From positions 42,066 through 106,065 of the forward strand of contig JABARW010000012.1 in the NCBI GenBank assembly GCA_019186845.1: DNA of 64,000 bases. The letters are read 5' to 3'. Positions within the stretch are counted from its first letter, which is position 1; every line of letters begins with the position of its first letter. Origin of the DNA: Planctomycetota bacterium. Its GTDB lineage: Bacteria; Planctomycetota; UBA8742; UBA2392. Below the pieces are notes generated by a model. It saw only the letters and a program-made list of their open reading frames with translations, searched no databases and had not been told where the DNA came from. A program made the position numbers and the translations under genes. Positions 1 to 8,036 of the stretch are shown here, in pieces.

Positions 1-557
1 AAACCAACCGCAGGCGCCGCCTGCAGCAGGAATACAACCGTCAGAACAACATCACGCCCACGACCATCATTAACCGCATCGATGACGTGCTGCAGAGCGT
101 GTTCGAGGCCGACTACGTCACGGTAGACAAGGAACTGCCCAGCATCTGGGACTGGAGCAATACCAAGGGCGGTCTGAAGGTGGGCGAGAAGTCCGGCAAG
201 GGCGGCAAGAAAGCGCTGCACAGCGAGCGCGCCTACGCCCACGGCCATGACAACACGCCCGGCAGCTTTGACCCCGGCAGCCAGGGGCGCAATTACGCTA
301 CCAAACGCGCCCTGCGCGCAGCCGAGGAGGCCGGCGCGCTGGAGGGGCGCAAGGCGCGCATGAGACTTCTGGAGGGCGGCGGCGAGGCGCCCGCGGGGGC
401 CGTAGCCCGGGAGGTGAGCCCCGGGGAAGTGCCGAAGCTGATCGCACAGATCGAGAAGGAAATGTACGCGGCAGCCAAGGCCCTGGATTTCGAACGCGCC
501 GCCCTGCTGCGCGACGAGATCAAGGCCCTGCAGAAGATCGAACTGGGCATTCAGTAG
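1..557 (+). CDS. uvrB: UvrABC system protein B (partial, C-terminal end)
   Basis: 3' end of the excinuclease ABC subunit B gene. The frame is open from the first bases of the window (first full codon at base 3), so the start and the helicase core lie outside; about 184 residues remain. The segment RRRLQQEYNRQNNITPTTI matches the family's conserved stretch after the helicase domain. The last 40 residues (IEKEMYAAAKALDFERAALLRDE split around residue 155-175 of the fragment) form the UVR motif that contacts UvrC. The middle is a low-complexity Gly/Lys/Arg linker. UvrB loads onto damaged DNA with UvrA and is cut-competent with UvrC. Nothing looks broken. Confidence 0.93.
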   Translation, partial: TNRRRRLQQEYNRQNNITPTTIINRIDDVLQSVFEADYVTVDKELPSIWDWSNTKGGLKVGEKSGKGGKKALHSERAYAHGHDNTPGSFDPGSQGRNYATKRALRAAEEAGALEGRKARMRLLEGGGEAPAGAVAREVSPGEVPKLIAQIEKEMYAAAKALDFERAALLRDEIKALQKIELGIQ

Positions 558-638
558 TGACCAACCACGCGGGCCGTAGAATGCACAAGCATGCGGAAGG
601 ATATGGCGCAACGACCGCGAAATCTGGGAGCTATGCGT

Positions 639-1688
639 ATGACTGAACAGAACGTGGTGAGCGCATATTCGCAGTACCTCATGTCCGTTCAAGATCTGTT
701 GCGCAACGTCAACCTTGATGAACACTTTGAAGCTACTTCTTTGACTCAAGTGGCGATCACTTTTGGCCACTACACCGAAGAGTCGCGTCTGCTGTTTCCG
801 ACGCTTTTCTTAACTAACAACTACAACCTGCTTGCAAGACGTGTGAAGGCGGAAACCTTGATCAAGATCTGGGAAGGCAAGAATGCGGACTTGAACTTGC
901 TGCAACTTGTCAAGACTGGTGCCCCGCTTGCAGACAACGGGTGGTCGTTGATATGCGGGTTAGCAGAGCAGGAGCACTACTTCTTTGGGCTATTCCGTCC
1001 AAGAGCAGTTCCAACCGAGGCCGCAGTTGAGTTAACAATGCTGGACAATGGACAAGAGCCGGCACAGACCATCGTTGTGAGAAACGCTGGCTCAAGAACA
1101 ACGCGATTACTTTCTTCGACCGGTCAAGAGTTGGTTCTCGATAGTCGTCCGTCTGCTGCATCCATGAAGCGCGAGCGCGAGGTTATTGAGCAATTTGTTA
1201 AAGTATGCACGAGCGGCGTTGAAATGAAACACCGTGAGATCTCCGCGAACTGTTTGAGCGCGGCAATGGATGTAGCAATGCGCAGCGACCACGGGTTTCT
1301 TGCAATAGTGGTAGATAATGGCGCGGCGCTGCCGGTCATATTCAACGACTTTGCGCGACTTGATCCCGCCATTGAATATCAGCAGTTAGCGCTGCGCCTG
1401 TCCCGCGTTAATCAGTATGACGAATTTGCGACCGTCTCCGGCGAGATATCATTGCTTTCGTCAATGCTCTGGTCTGATGGAGCAGTCGTTCTGAACCCAC
1501 GCGCAATGGTTATTGCTTTCAACGCGTTTGCAAAGGTTGTCGTGGCTGAACCACGTGATAAACGGATCCGCCATGCGGGTGGCGCCAGGAAACGGGCTTT
1601 CGAGGCCGTTAGGAAAGATCCAAATTCGGAGTTCCGTGGTGCACTGCTCCGCTCTTCAGATGGAGGGATGGACTTTTGGATTCCGTGA
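639..1688 (+). CDS. DisA/DAC-like domain protein, probable non-catalytic nucleotide sensor
   Basis: About 349 residues. I place the start at 639 because GGGAG (626-630) sits 8 bases upstream; in-frame ATGs at 591, 603 and 633 are alternatives. The C-terminal third resembles the DisA_N (diadenylate cyclase) fold: a DGA motif near residue 280 (SDGAVVLN) and, about 35 residues later, GGARKRAF where active cyclases have a G-T-R-H-R type motif, then a terminal strand SSDGGMDFWI. Loss of the RHR motif argues for nucleotide binding rather than synthesis. The N-terminal region (FPTLFLTNNYN) was not recognised. GC is about 45-52 % in lines I counted, against well over 65 % in the flanks, which suggests recent transfer. 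It stands alone between uvrB and a VOC gene. Domain call is moderate; biological role is unknown. Confidence 0.55.
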   Translation: MTEQNVVSAYSQYLMSVQDLLRNVNLDEHFEATSLTQVAITFGHYTEESRLLFPTLFLTNNYNLLARRVKAETLIKIWEGKNADLNLLQLVKTGAPLADNGWSLICGLAEQEHYFFGLFRPRAVPTEAAVELTMLDNGQEPAQTIVVRNAGSRTTRLLSSTGQELVLDSRPSAASMKREREVIEQFVKVCTSGVEMKHREISANCLSAAMDVAMRSDHGFLAIVVDNGAALPVIFNDFARLDPAIEYQQLALRLSRVNQYDEFATVSGEISLLSSMLWSDGAVVLNPRAMVIAFNAFAKVVVAEPRDKRIRHAGGARKRAFEAVRKDPNSEFRGALLRSSDGGMDFWIP

Positions 1689-1836
1689 TTTGGGGTAGCG
1701 CATTACAAAGTCAATCTCACGCAGAGGGTGCACACCTACAATTGTCAGCTTTGGCGGCCTTTGCGGCCTAGGCGCGTGATTGTCGTTCATGTAAACGGAG
1801 CCCCATCGCTAGCGCGAAGGGTTCTGGGGGTTTCCG

Positions 1837-2214
1837 ATGTTGCTGACCATTCTCTACGTTACTGATCTCGCGCGGGCCCGGGCATTCTACGACGCTGCTT
1901 TGGCGCTGGAAAAAACCGTCGATGTGCCCGTTTACGTCGAGTACCGCGTCAACAGCGGCGCGCGCCTTGGCCTCATGCCCCAGGCCAATACCCGCCACTT
2001 TCTCGGAGAAAGGCTCGGCGCCATGAAGCCCGCAGACGGCTGTCCGCGTGGCGAGATTTATCTGCACGTGCCCGACCTGCATGCGGTCGTCGCCCGCCTG
2101 CAAAGGCTTGGCTCCCCCTGCACCTCGCCCCTGGCCCGCCGCGACTGGGGCGACGACGCGGCCTACTTCCTTGACCCCGATGGCTACGTGCTGGTGGTGG
2201 CCGCCCCTGCCTGA
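1837..2214 (+). CDS. VOC family protein (glyoxalase/bleomycin-resistance fold)
   Basis: 125 residues with the vicinal-oxygen-chelate pattern: an N-terminal beta strand followed by the ARAFYDAAL helix (residues 13-21), a central EIYLHVPDLHAVVARL second module, and the closing FLDPDGYVLVV strand. The fold uses paired beta-alpha-beta-beta-beta modules around a metal site; the Glu in the first EYRV strand and Glu72 region could be ligands. Family members include glyoxalases, dioxygenases and antibiotic-binding proteins, so substrate cannot be named. GGGGG lies just upstream of the ATG. Ends 8 bases before the convergent CHAD gene. Confidence 0.8.
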   Translation: MLLTILYVTDLARARAFYDAALALEKTVDVPVYVEYRVNSGARLGLMPQANTRHFLGERLGAMKPADGCPRGEIYLHVPDLHAVVARLQRLGSPCTSPLARRDWGDDAAYFLDPDGYVLVVAAPA

Positions 2215-2222
2215 GCCCGCCG

Positions 2223-3755
2223 CTACTCTTCTTCGGTGTGCCGCGCCGGCGCTGCCGTGAACTCGGCCGACTTGACGAGCACCAGCCGGTCCAGCGCGGC
2301 TTCGAGCAGAGCCTTGCCCTCGGACACAGCCGCCGCCGAGGGGCCCGTTTCATCAAAGCCTTCGGCGCGCACGATCACCGCCTCGGGGCTGACTTCCAGG
2401 CTCAGCCCCTTCACGGCCCCCGTACGCGCGGCATCCAGCGCCACGGCCAGACGCAGCAGGCCCGCCAGCACGCGAATGGCCTGCTGCTGCTCCGGCGGGC
2501 GCGAACCAAATCGCCGATGCCGCGCCTGCGGCTCCTTGCCGCGGTGGTAGCGAACGATGTCCGCGACGTAATCCATTTCAAAGCGCGACCAGCCCAGGGG
2601 TGCGGGCAGGGCACGCACCACGCGCGCGGCCTCCTTGTGCGGCTTGCCCGCCCGCGCCGCGACATTGTGCAGGAACACGGCGGCCTCCAGCTTGTGGCGG
2701 GCTTTTTCTTCGCTGAAAGGCTCGCGCAGCCTGGCCGCGCGCAAGGCGTCAAAGAGCTGCAGGGCCAGGCGCGCCACGTGGGCCGTATGTTCGTAGTCGC
2801 GGTCGTGGAAGGTGGCCCAGGCCGCCAGGCGCGCCACGGCGGACTCCTGAAGGCGCGAATCGCCGGGCAGGCCCGCGCGCCATGCGGACCAAAGCGAGCG
2901 CTCGCCCATGGTCAGCTTGCGGTAGCGCTGCAGGCGATCCTGGATTTCCTTCTCGATGTGCTGGCGCCAGCGCTTGCGCGCCCCGCGCGAGAGGCCGGGC
3001 GCGGCCTTGAGCAGATCGTCTACGAGGTCCAGGTCATGAACCTGGCCCAGCAGGCTTTGCAGGCGGCGCAAATCGCGGCCCCAGCGGGCGTGAAACCCCG
3101 GCAGGAAGGCGGCCACGGTGTAACGGAAGCGCTTGATAGCAATGCGCAGCTCGTGGTAGCCCTCGCGCGAGCGCCCCTCAAGGGCCTTGTAGTGCAGGTC
3201 CTCGGCCTCCGTCCAGCGCTGCAGCGCCAGTTGCTCAAAGGCCAAGTCATCCATGGCCAGCCGCGCCGCGCGGCGGGGCAGGAGCGATGCCAGGCGCCGC
3301 CAGGCCTTGCGGTTGAAAGCCGCCACGGCCTGGCGCGCGTCCCGTTGCGCGCCTTGGAGGCGCTCGGCCAGCAGGCGCAGCAGGCGGCGGCTGACGCTGT
3401 CGCGCACGGCCGAGAGCTTCTTGACCCGGGCCTCAAGCACGTGGATGTCGCGCAGCATGCCTACGCGCTTGAACAAGCGGCGCCCCTGCTCGCGCAGGGT
3501 GGACCATGCAATGTGGTCATCGAACTCGCGCAGCCCGTCGCCCAAGGAAAGGCAGGAGCGCAAGGCCACACGCAACTGGTGAACGTTTTTTCCCGAAAGC
3601 TTGTCACGGGCGGCCTTGTGGCAGCGCAGCACGCGGGCAATCTGCTCGTCCAGGCCTTGAGGACGGGCAAGGGGTTCGCTGGCGGGTTCGGCGCTTAGAG
3701 TATCCATGGGTGTGTCAGTAACTTTAGCGACGGGGGGTGACAGCTGCATCAGCAA
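2223..3755 (-). CDS. CHAD domain protein fused to a Ppx/GppA-type HD-like domain
   Basis: 510 residues (or 494 from the in-frame ATG at 3707; neither start has a good ribosome site). The N-terminal ~300 residues form a CHAD domain: helical, rich in Arg/Lys, with the conserved His motifs VHQLRVALRS (about residue 60) and YHELRIAIKRFRYT (about 200). CHAD domains bind inorganic polyphosphate. The C-terminal ~190 residues match the C-terminal helical HD domain of exopolyphosphatase/GppA: DYEHTAHVARLALQLFD, then FLHNVAARAGKPHKEAARVV, then DIVRYHRGKEP. The usual LHD metal motif reads LHN here, so phosphohydrolase activity is doubtful. The fusion points to a polyphosphate-linked role. Divergent from cdsA. 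Confidence 0.78.
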   Translation of the reverse strand: MLMQLSPPVAKVTDTPMDTLSAEPASEPLARPQGLDEQIARVLRCHKAARDKLSGKNVHQLRVALRSCLSLGDGLREFDDHIAWSTLREQGRRLFKRVGMLRDIHVLEARVKKLSAVRDSVSRRLLRLLAERLQGAQRDARQAVAAFNRKAWRRLASLLPRRAARLAMDDLAFEQLALQRWTEAEDLHYKALEGRSREGYHELRIAIKRFRYTVAAFLPGFHARWGRDLRRLQSLLGQVHDLDLVDDLLKAAPGLSRGARKRWRQHIEKEIQDRLQRYRKLTMGERSLWSAWRAGLPGDSRLQESAVARLAAWATFHDRDYEHTAHVARLALQLFDALRAARLREPFSEEKARHKLEAAVFLHNVAARAGKPHKEAARVVRALPAPLGWSRFEMDYVADIVRYHRGKEPQARHRRFGSRPPEQQQAIRVLAGLLRLAVALDAARTGAVKGLSLEVSPEAVIVRAEGFDETGPSAAAVSEGKALLEAALDRLVLVKSAEFTAAPARHTEEE

Positions 3756-3820
3756 TTCGGCAAGGCTCTTAAATAAGCCCGCGCTTTCGATATTGTGCCT
3801 GCCTCACGGCGGCGGACACC

Positions 3821-4732
3821 ATGGGCACGCGATTCTTCTACGGCTTCACAATGGTCTTTGCCCTGGTGGGCATTCTGGCCGTGGACCACTTCGCGGGCGA
3901 GACCTTCGGCCTGTTCTTCCTGTGCGCCGTGGTGGTCAGCGTGGGCATCATCGAGATGGACCGGCTGCTCAAGTTCCGCGGTCTGCCCTTTGACCGCAAC
4001 CTGTTGATCCTGCTCAATCTGGCCTCCCTGGCCTATGTGCAGTTTGTGGCTGCGCCGCCGGCCCTGGGCGTGCTGGACCTGCTGGACTCCGGTCAGGTGC
4101 GCTACTTCTTTCATGTGCCGGCACAGTACCGCGGATTGACGCTGCTGCTGCCCCTGATGGCCCTGCTGGTGTGCTGCCTTGTGGGCCTGCGCGCGCGCGA
4201 CGTGGGACAGATCTCGGCGCGCATCCTCAATAACGTCGCGGTGTACGTTTACCTCGTGTTTTCTGTGGCCTGCATTCTCTGGCTTCGGCGCGTGCCCTCG
4301 GCCGGGGCCTGGCTGCTCTATTTCCTGCTGGCGGCCAGCCGCATGGGCGATGTCGGCGCCTATCTCATGGGCCGCGCTCTGGGCCGCCACAAGCTCATCC
4401 CCCACCTCAGCCCCGGCAAGACAATCGAGGGCGCGCTGTTCGGCCTGCTGTTCAGCGCGGCCGCAGGTGCCGGCATCGTTTTCTGGGCGCAGGAGGCCGG
4501 CTCGGCCCTGCGCCCCCTGTTCAGCCAGTGGTGGTACGGCGGGATCGTGGGGGCGTTCACGGGCGTGATGGCCCAGAGCGGGGACCTGGTCAAGAGCGCC
4601 TTGAAGCGGGCCGCGGGAGTCAAGGATTCGGGCAACCTCGTTCCGGCCTTCGGCGGCGTACTCGACATCATCGACAACTTCATGCTGACCGGCCCCCTGC
4701 TGCTCGTGATTCTCGCTCTCTGGCCGGCCTAG
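3821..4732 (+). CDS. cdsA: Phosphatidate cytidylyltransferase
   Basis: 303 residues. Makes CDP-diacylglycerol from phosphatidate and CTP, the branch point of bacterial phospholipid synthesis, in the inner membrane. About eight hydrophobic helices; the SPGKTIEG motif (near residue 197) and the family signature around residues 252-285 (SALKRAAGVKDSGNL then PAFGGVLDIIDN) with the metal-binding aspartates retained. The usual His of the PGHGG motif is Phe here, a conservative oddity in an otherwise complete signature. Followed after 9 bases by an ABC exporter gene pair, so probably co-transcribed. Confidence 0.9.
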   Translation: MGTRFFYGFTMVFALVGILAVDHFAGETFGLFFLCAVVVSVGIIEMDRLLKFRGLPFDRNLLILLNLASLAYVQFVAAPPALGVLDLLDSGQVRYFFHVPAQYRGLTLLLPLMALLVCCLVGLRARDVGQISARILNNVAVYVYLVFSVACILWLRRVPSAGAWLLYFLLAASRMGDVGAYLMGRALGRHKLIPHLSPGKTIEGALFGLLFSAAAGAGIVFWAQEAGSALRPLFSQWWYGGIVGAFTGVMAQSGDLVKSALKRAAGVKDSGNLVPAFGGVLDIIDNFMLTGPLLLVILALWPA

Positions 4733-4741
4733 CCGGCCGCC

Positions 4742-5689
4742 ATGGCCCCGGAGCCGCGCTTGTCTCAAGCCGCCGTCACTGCCCGCAGCCTGCGCAAGTC
4801 CTACAAGGACTTTGTGGCCGTTGACGGCATCGACTTCGACATTCAGCGCGGCGAGTGCTTCGGCTTCCTGGGACCCAACGGCGCGGGCAAGACCACGACG
4901 ATGCGCATGGTCTACCGCGCTGTGCCCGTCAGCGGGGGCTCGCTGGTGGTGCTGGGCCACGAAGCCGGGCGCCAGACGGCCGACCGTGAGATCAAGCGCG
5001 CCGTCGGCGTCGTGCCGCAGGAAGACAACCTCGACGGCGAACTCTCGGTGCGCGAGAACCTTGAGATCTTCTGCCGCTTCTACGGCCTCAGCTACCGCGA
5101 AGCCCGCAACCGCAGCAGCGAGCTGCTCGAGTTCGTCAACCTTTCGGAGAAGGCCAACGCCAAGGTCATGGAGCTTTCCGGCGGCATGAAGCGCCGCGCG
5201 CTCATTGCCCGCGGGCTGGCGGGAAGCCCCCAGCTCCTGGTGCTGGACGAGCCCACCACGGGCCTGGACCCCCAGGCCCGCCACAACCTGTGGGAGCGCC
5301 TGTTCGCCCTCAAGCGCAAGCAGGCGACGCTTCTGCTCACCACCCACTACATGGATGAGGCCGAGCAGCTCTGCGATCGCCTGGTAATCATGGACAAGGG
5401 CAAGATCGTCGCCCAGGGCAAACCGCGGGAGCTGATCGAGCGCGAGGTCACGCGCCACGTGGTCGAGGTCTGGCACGGCGAGGCCGCGGCCCCCGCACTG
5501 CCCTCCGAGATGCAGCCCCTGACGCGGCGCAGCGAAGCCCTGAGCGACCGGCTGCTGCTTTATGTGGACGACGGCGAGGCGGCCATCGCGGCGGCCGCGC
5601 GCCACTGGCCCAACCTCGAAACGCGACTGCGCCGCAGCACACTCGAAGATGTGTTTCTGAAGATCACAGGCCGCAAGCTGGACGAATGA
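4742..5689 (+). CDS. ABC-2 type transporter, ATP-binding protein (NodI/DrrA-like)
   Basis: 315 residues. Walker A GPNGAGKTT at 44-52, signature LSGGMKRR near 144-151, Walker B LLVLDEPTTGLDP near 165-177 and the H-loop TTH near 200. The long C-terminal extension after residue 225 is typical of the DrrA/NodI group of exporter ATPases. The stop codon overlaps the ATG of the permease gene (ATGA at 5686-5689), indicating translational coupling. Energises export of a lipid, polysaccharide or drug; substrate not deducible, although linkage to cdsA hints at envelope lipids. Confidence 0.9.
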   Translation: MAPEPRLSQAAVTARSLRKSYKDFVAVDGIDFDIQRGECFGFLGPNGAGKTTTMRMVYRAVPVSGGSLVVLGHEAGRQTADREIKRAVGVVPQEDNLDGELSVRENLEIFCRFYGLSYREARNRSSELLEFVNLSEKANAKVMELSGGMKRRALIARGLAGSPQLLVLDEPTTGLDPQARHNLWERLFALKRKQATLLLTTHYMDEAEQLCDRLVIMDKGKIVAQGKPRELIEREVTRHVVEVWHGEAAAPALPSEMQPLTRRSEALSDRLLLYVDDGEAAIAAAARHWPNLETRLRRSTLEDVFLKITGRKLDE

Positions 5690-6513
5690 GGCTGCCGCGA
5701 GGCGGCGAAAGCGTATCAGGCATGAACCTGCCCGGCGACATCAACCTTTCCATGGCGCTTTGCGTCTGGCGGCGCAATTTCACGGTCTACAGGCACACCT
5801 GGGTCACGAACATCCTGCCCAACTTCTTTGAGCCGGTGCTCTTCTTGGTGGGCATGGGTCTTGGGCTCGGTGTTTACGTCGGCGGCAACATGCGGGGCCA
5901 GGATTACGTGGCATTCATCGCCCCGGGCCTGATGGCCAGCGCCGCCATGAACGGTGCTTCCTTCGAGGCAAGCTGGAACATGTACATCAAGATGTATTTT
6001 TCCAAGCTCTATGACGCCTACCTCGCCACCCCCGCGCAAATGCAGGACATCGCCTTTGGCGAACTGCTCTGGGGCACCACGCGCGCGCTGATCTACGGCG
6101 CCGGTTTTCTCGTGGTGCTGCTGGGCTTCACCCTGGCGGGGCGCCCCATTCTCACGAGCTGGTGGACGCTGCTGGTGCCCCTGGCGTTGGCCCTGATCGG
6201 CGCCATCTTCAGCCTCATGGGCCAGTGGTACACCACACTCATCAACACCATCGACCTCTACAGCTACTACTGGACACTCTTCCTCACCCCCATGTTCCTG
6301 TTCAGCGGCATCTTCTTTCCCGTCAGCGATATTCCCGGCGGCACCACCATCGCCTGGTTCACACCTCTGTTCCACGGCGTGGAGCTCGTGCGCGGCCTCT
6401 GCCAGGGACCGCTGGAGCTGCGCCACCTCGGCCACACCGGCTACATGCTCGCCGTCTGCGCGCTGCTGCTTTGGGCCGTGCCACGCCGCATGCGCAAACG
6501 TATGGTAAAATAG
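5686..6513 (+). CDS. ABC-2 type transporter permease (NodJ-like)
   Basis: 275 residues, six predicted membrane helices, partner of the preceding ATPase. N-terminal amphipathic stretch (VWRRNFTVYRHTW), then helices starting at NILPNFFEPVLFLVGMGLGLG, the IAPGLMASAAMNGASFEASWN loop typical of NodJ-type permeases, and the FLFSGIFFPVSDIP motif near residue 205. Start at 5686 overlaps the ATPase stop; an in-frame ATG at 5722 is an alternative that would drop twelve non-conserved residues. Inner membrane. Confidence 0.88.
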   Translation: MRLPRGGESVSGMNLPGDINLSMALCVWRRNFTVYRHTWVTNILPNFFEPVLFLVGMGLGLGVYVGGNMRGQDYVAFIAPGLMASAAMNGASFEASWNMYIKMYFSKLYDAYLATPAQMQDIAFGELLWGTTRALIYGAGFLVVLLGFTLAGRPILTSWWTLLVPLALALIGAIFSLMGQWYTTLINTIDLYSYYWTLFLTPMFLFSGIFFPVSDIPGGTTIAWFTPLFHGVELVRGLCQGPLELRHLGHTGYMLAVCALLLWAVPRRMRKRMVK

Positions 6514-6560
6514 TTGCACGTCGAATAATGATGTCGGCCACTGATAACGAGGATTCCGTC

Positions 6561-7115
6561 ATGGCAGAACCCAAGAAATCCGGCTCGCTGCTGGGAAAGT
6601 TCTTCAAGGCCTTTGTGCTGCTGGTACTGCTGGCCGTGGCCGGCGTGATGGGCGTGACTTTCTTTGTGCTCGACGGCAAATACGAAGTCTCGCGCAGCGT
6701 AACCGTCAAGGCCGACATGGATGACGTTCACGCCATGTGCGGCGAGCTCAAGAACTGGCCCAAGTGGCAGCCCTGGACCAGGGAAGACCCGACGATCTCG
6801 ACCACCATCGTCAAGGATACCGGCGTGGGCGCCCACCAGCACTGGACGGGCAAAGACGGCAACGGCAAGGTCACCTTTACGTCCTGCGATCCGGAAAAGG
6901 GCGTTGAATACGACATGGCCTTTGACGACAAGTACTTCAGCAAGGGCACCATCACCTATTCAGACGCCGGAGGCGGCATGGTGAAGGTGACCTGGGCCAT
7001 GCACGGACGCAACGAGGACTTCATTGGCAAGTGGTTCGCCGTGGCCATGCCGGGCATGATTGGCCCCTACTTTGAGCGCGGGCTCAACGACCTCAAGACG
7101 GCCCTCGAAAAATAG
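6561..7115 (+). CDS. Membrane-anchored SRPBCC family protein
   Basis: 184 residues. Start chosen at 6561 because GAGGA (6549-6553) lies 7 bases upstream; two ATGs at 6528/6531 are less well placed. One membrane helix (about residues 13-35, LLVLLAVAGVMGVTFFVL) is followed by a START/SRPBCC-like domain: VSRSVTVKADMDDVHAMCGELKNWPKWQPW opens as in polyketide-cyclase-like members, with a central GAHQHWTGKDGNG strand pair and a long C-terminal helix (GLNDLKTALEK). Such domains hold hydrophobic ligands. Follows the ABC exporter by 47 bases; possibly part of the same envelope operon. Function unknown. Confidence 0.75.
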   Translation: MAEPKKSGSLLGKFFKAFVLLVLLAVAGVMGVTFFVLDGKYEVSRSVTVKADMDDVHAMCGELKNWPKWQPWTREDPTISTTIVKDTGVGAHQHWTGKDGNGKVTFTSCDPEKGVEYDMAFDDKYFSKGTITYSDAGGGMVKVTWAMHGRNEDFIGKWFAVAMPGMIGPYFERGLNDLKTALEK

Positions 7116-7287
7116 CACCGACATCTTCGCGCAGGGTGTGCAGCAGGCTCACCATGCAAGCCGCAGGCGACCTCAAACGGCTCCACGCCCAAGACCGGTG
7201 GCGCTGCGGCAATTCCGTGTAACGAAGGCAAGGATCGGCCGGTAGAGCCTGTGAAGGAACCCCGAACAACCCTTGCGAGGAACGAAC

Positions 7288-7938
7288 ATGAAGCTGCTGA
7301 TTGCAATGCTGGCGGCGGGTCTGCTGGGCGCCTGCCCGCTTGCGGCCCAGGAGGCGCCCAAGGGCGCTGATGAAGCCAGGGAGAAGGTCGAGAAGGAGAT
7401 GGACGAGGCCATCAAAGAGGCCCTGGGTAAAGACCTTCCCGCCGAAGTCAGGGAAGCCCTGGAGAAGTTCCGCAAGGAGAACCAGGAGATCTTCGAGCGC
7501 ATCAAGAAGGAGCTGGAAAAGGCCCGCGAAGGCGGCAAGGCGGACAACGGAGACAGCGCCGAGGGCGACATCGACGAAACCGTGGTCGAGACCCTGCCCG
7601 ACGGCACGAAAGTCGTTCGCCGTACCGTGCGCAAGACGCGCAGTGTCGAGTCCCGCGAAGGCCAGGCCGAGGGCAAGGCTGACGGGAAGTCCGACCATGG
7701 CGCCGAGTTGCCTGAGTCTGTGCGCAAGCTGAAGGAGGAGATCGCCAAGCTTGAGAAGGAATTGGAAGAGCGCATCCGCAAGCAGCTTGAGGACGGCGCC
7801 GAAGACATTGAAGAAGTCATCGAGAAGGACCTGCCGGGCGGCGGCAAGATCAAGATCGTACGCAAGATCAGCCGCTCCACCGACACCCCCAAAGCCCCGG
7901 CCCCCAAGGAAAGCCCCGCGGAAGACACCAAGCAGTAA
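7288..7938 (+). CDS. Secreted, highly charged protein with internal duplication (possible lipoprotein)
   Basis: 216 residues from the ATG at 7288, preceded by GAGGAA. N-terminal signal MKLLIAMLAAGLLGAC ends in a lipobox-like LGAC, so it may be a lipoprotein. The rest is Glu/Lys-rich and strongly helical, probably coiled coil (REKVEKEMDEAIKEALG; KLKEEIAKLEKELEERI). Two similar segments recur: VVETLPDGTKVVRRTVRKTRS near 95-118 and VIEKDLPGGGKIKIVRKISRS near 174-196, each preceded by an acidic helix. No family recognised. Likely an envelope protein of unknown role; convergent with pstB. Confidence 0.6.
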   Translation: MKLLIAMLAAGLLGACPLAAQEAPKGADEAREKVEKEMDEAIKEALGKDLPAEVREALEKFRKENQEIFERIKKELEKAREGGKADNGDSAEGDIDETVVETLPDGTKVVRRTVRKTRSVESREGQAEGKADGKSDHGAELPESVRKLKEEIAKLEKELEERIRKQLEDGAEDIEEVIEKDLPGGGKIKIVRKISRSTDTPKAPAPKESPAEDTKQ

Positions 7939-7955
7939 GACGCGGCCACAACCTC

Positions 7956-7984
7956 AAGCGGCACGGCCCCTGGCCGTGCCGCTT
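7956..7984. terminator. Perfect 12-bp hairpin between convergent genes
   Basis: AAGCGGCACGGC pairs perfectly with GCCGTGCCGCTT around a 5-base loop. It lies between the end of the charged secreted protein gene and the end of pstB, which converge. No run of T follows on either strand, so it may act as a bidirectional stem-type terminator. Confidence 0.6.
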
Positions 7985-8036
7985 GCGTTGTACGCGACCC
8001 TGAGCGGCCGCCGCAGGGACCGTTTTCGGCCATCGG

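Noticed and set aside
639..1688. Active diadenylate cyclase
   Set aside because: The RHR motif needed for catalysis is replaced by GGARKR, so synthesis of c-di-AMP is unlikely although a DAC-like fold is plausible.
1689..1836. tRNA or attachment site next to the GC-poor gene
   Set aside because: No cloverleaf could be drawn and no direct repeat with the uvrB end was found.
3749..5605. 618-codon open frame on the minus strand across cdsA and the ABC ATPase
   Set aside because: Antisense artefact of high GC; the plus-strand genes are well-supported by motifs.
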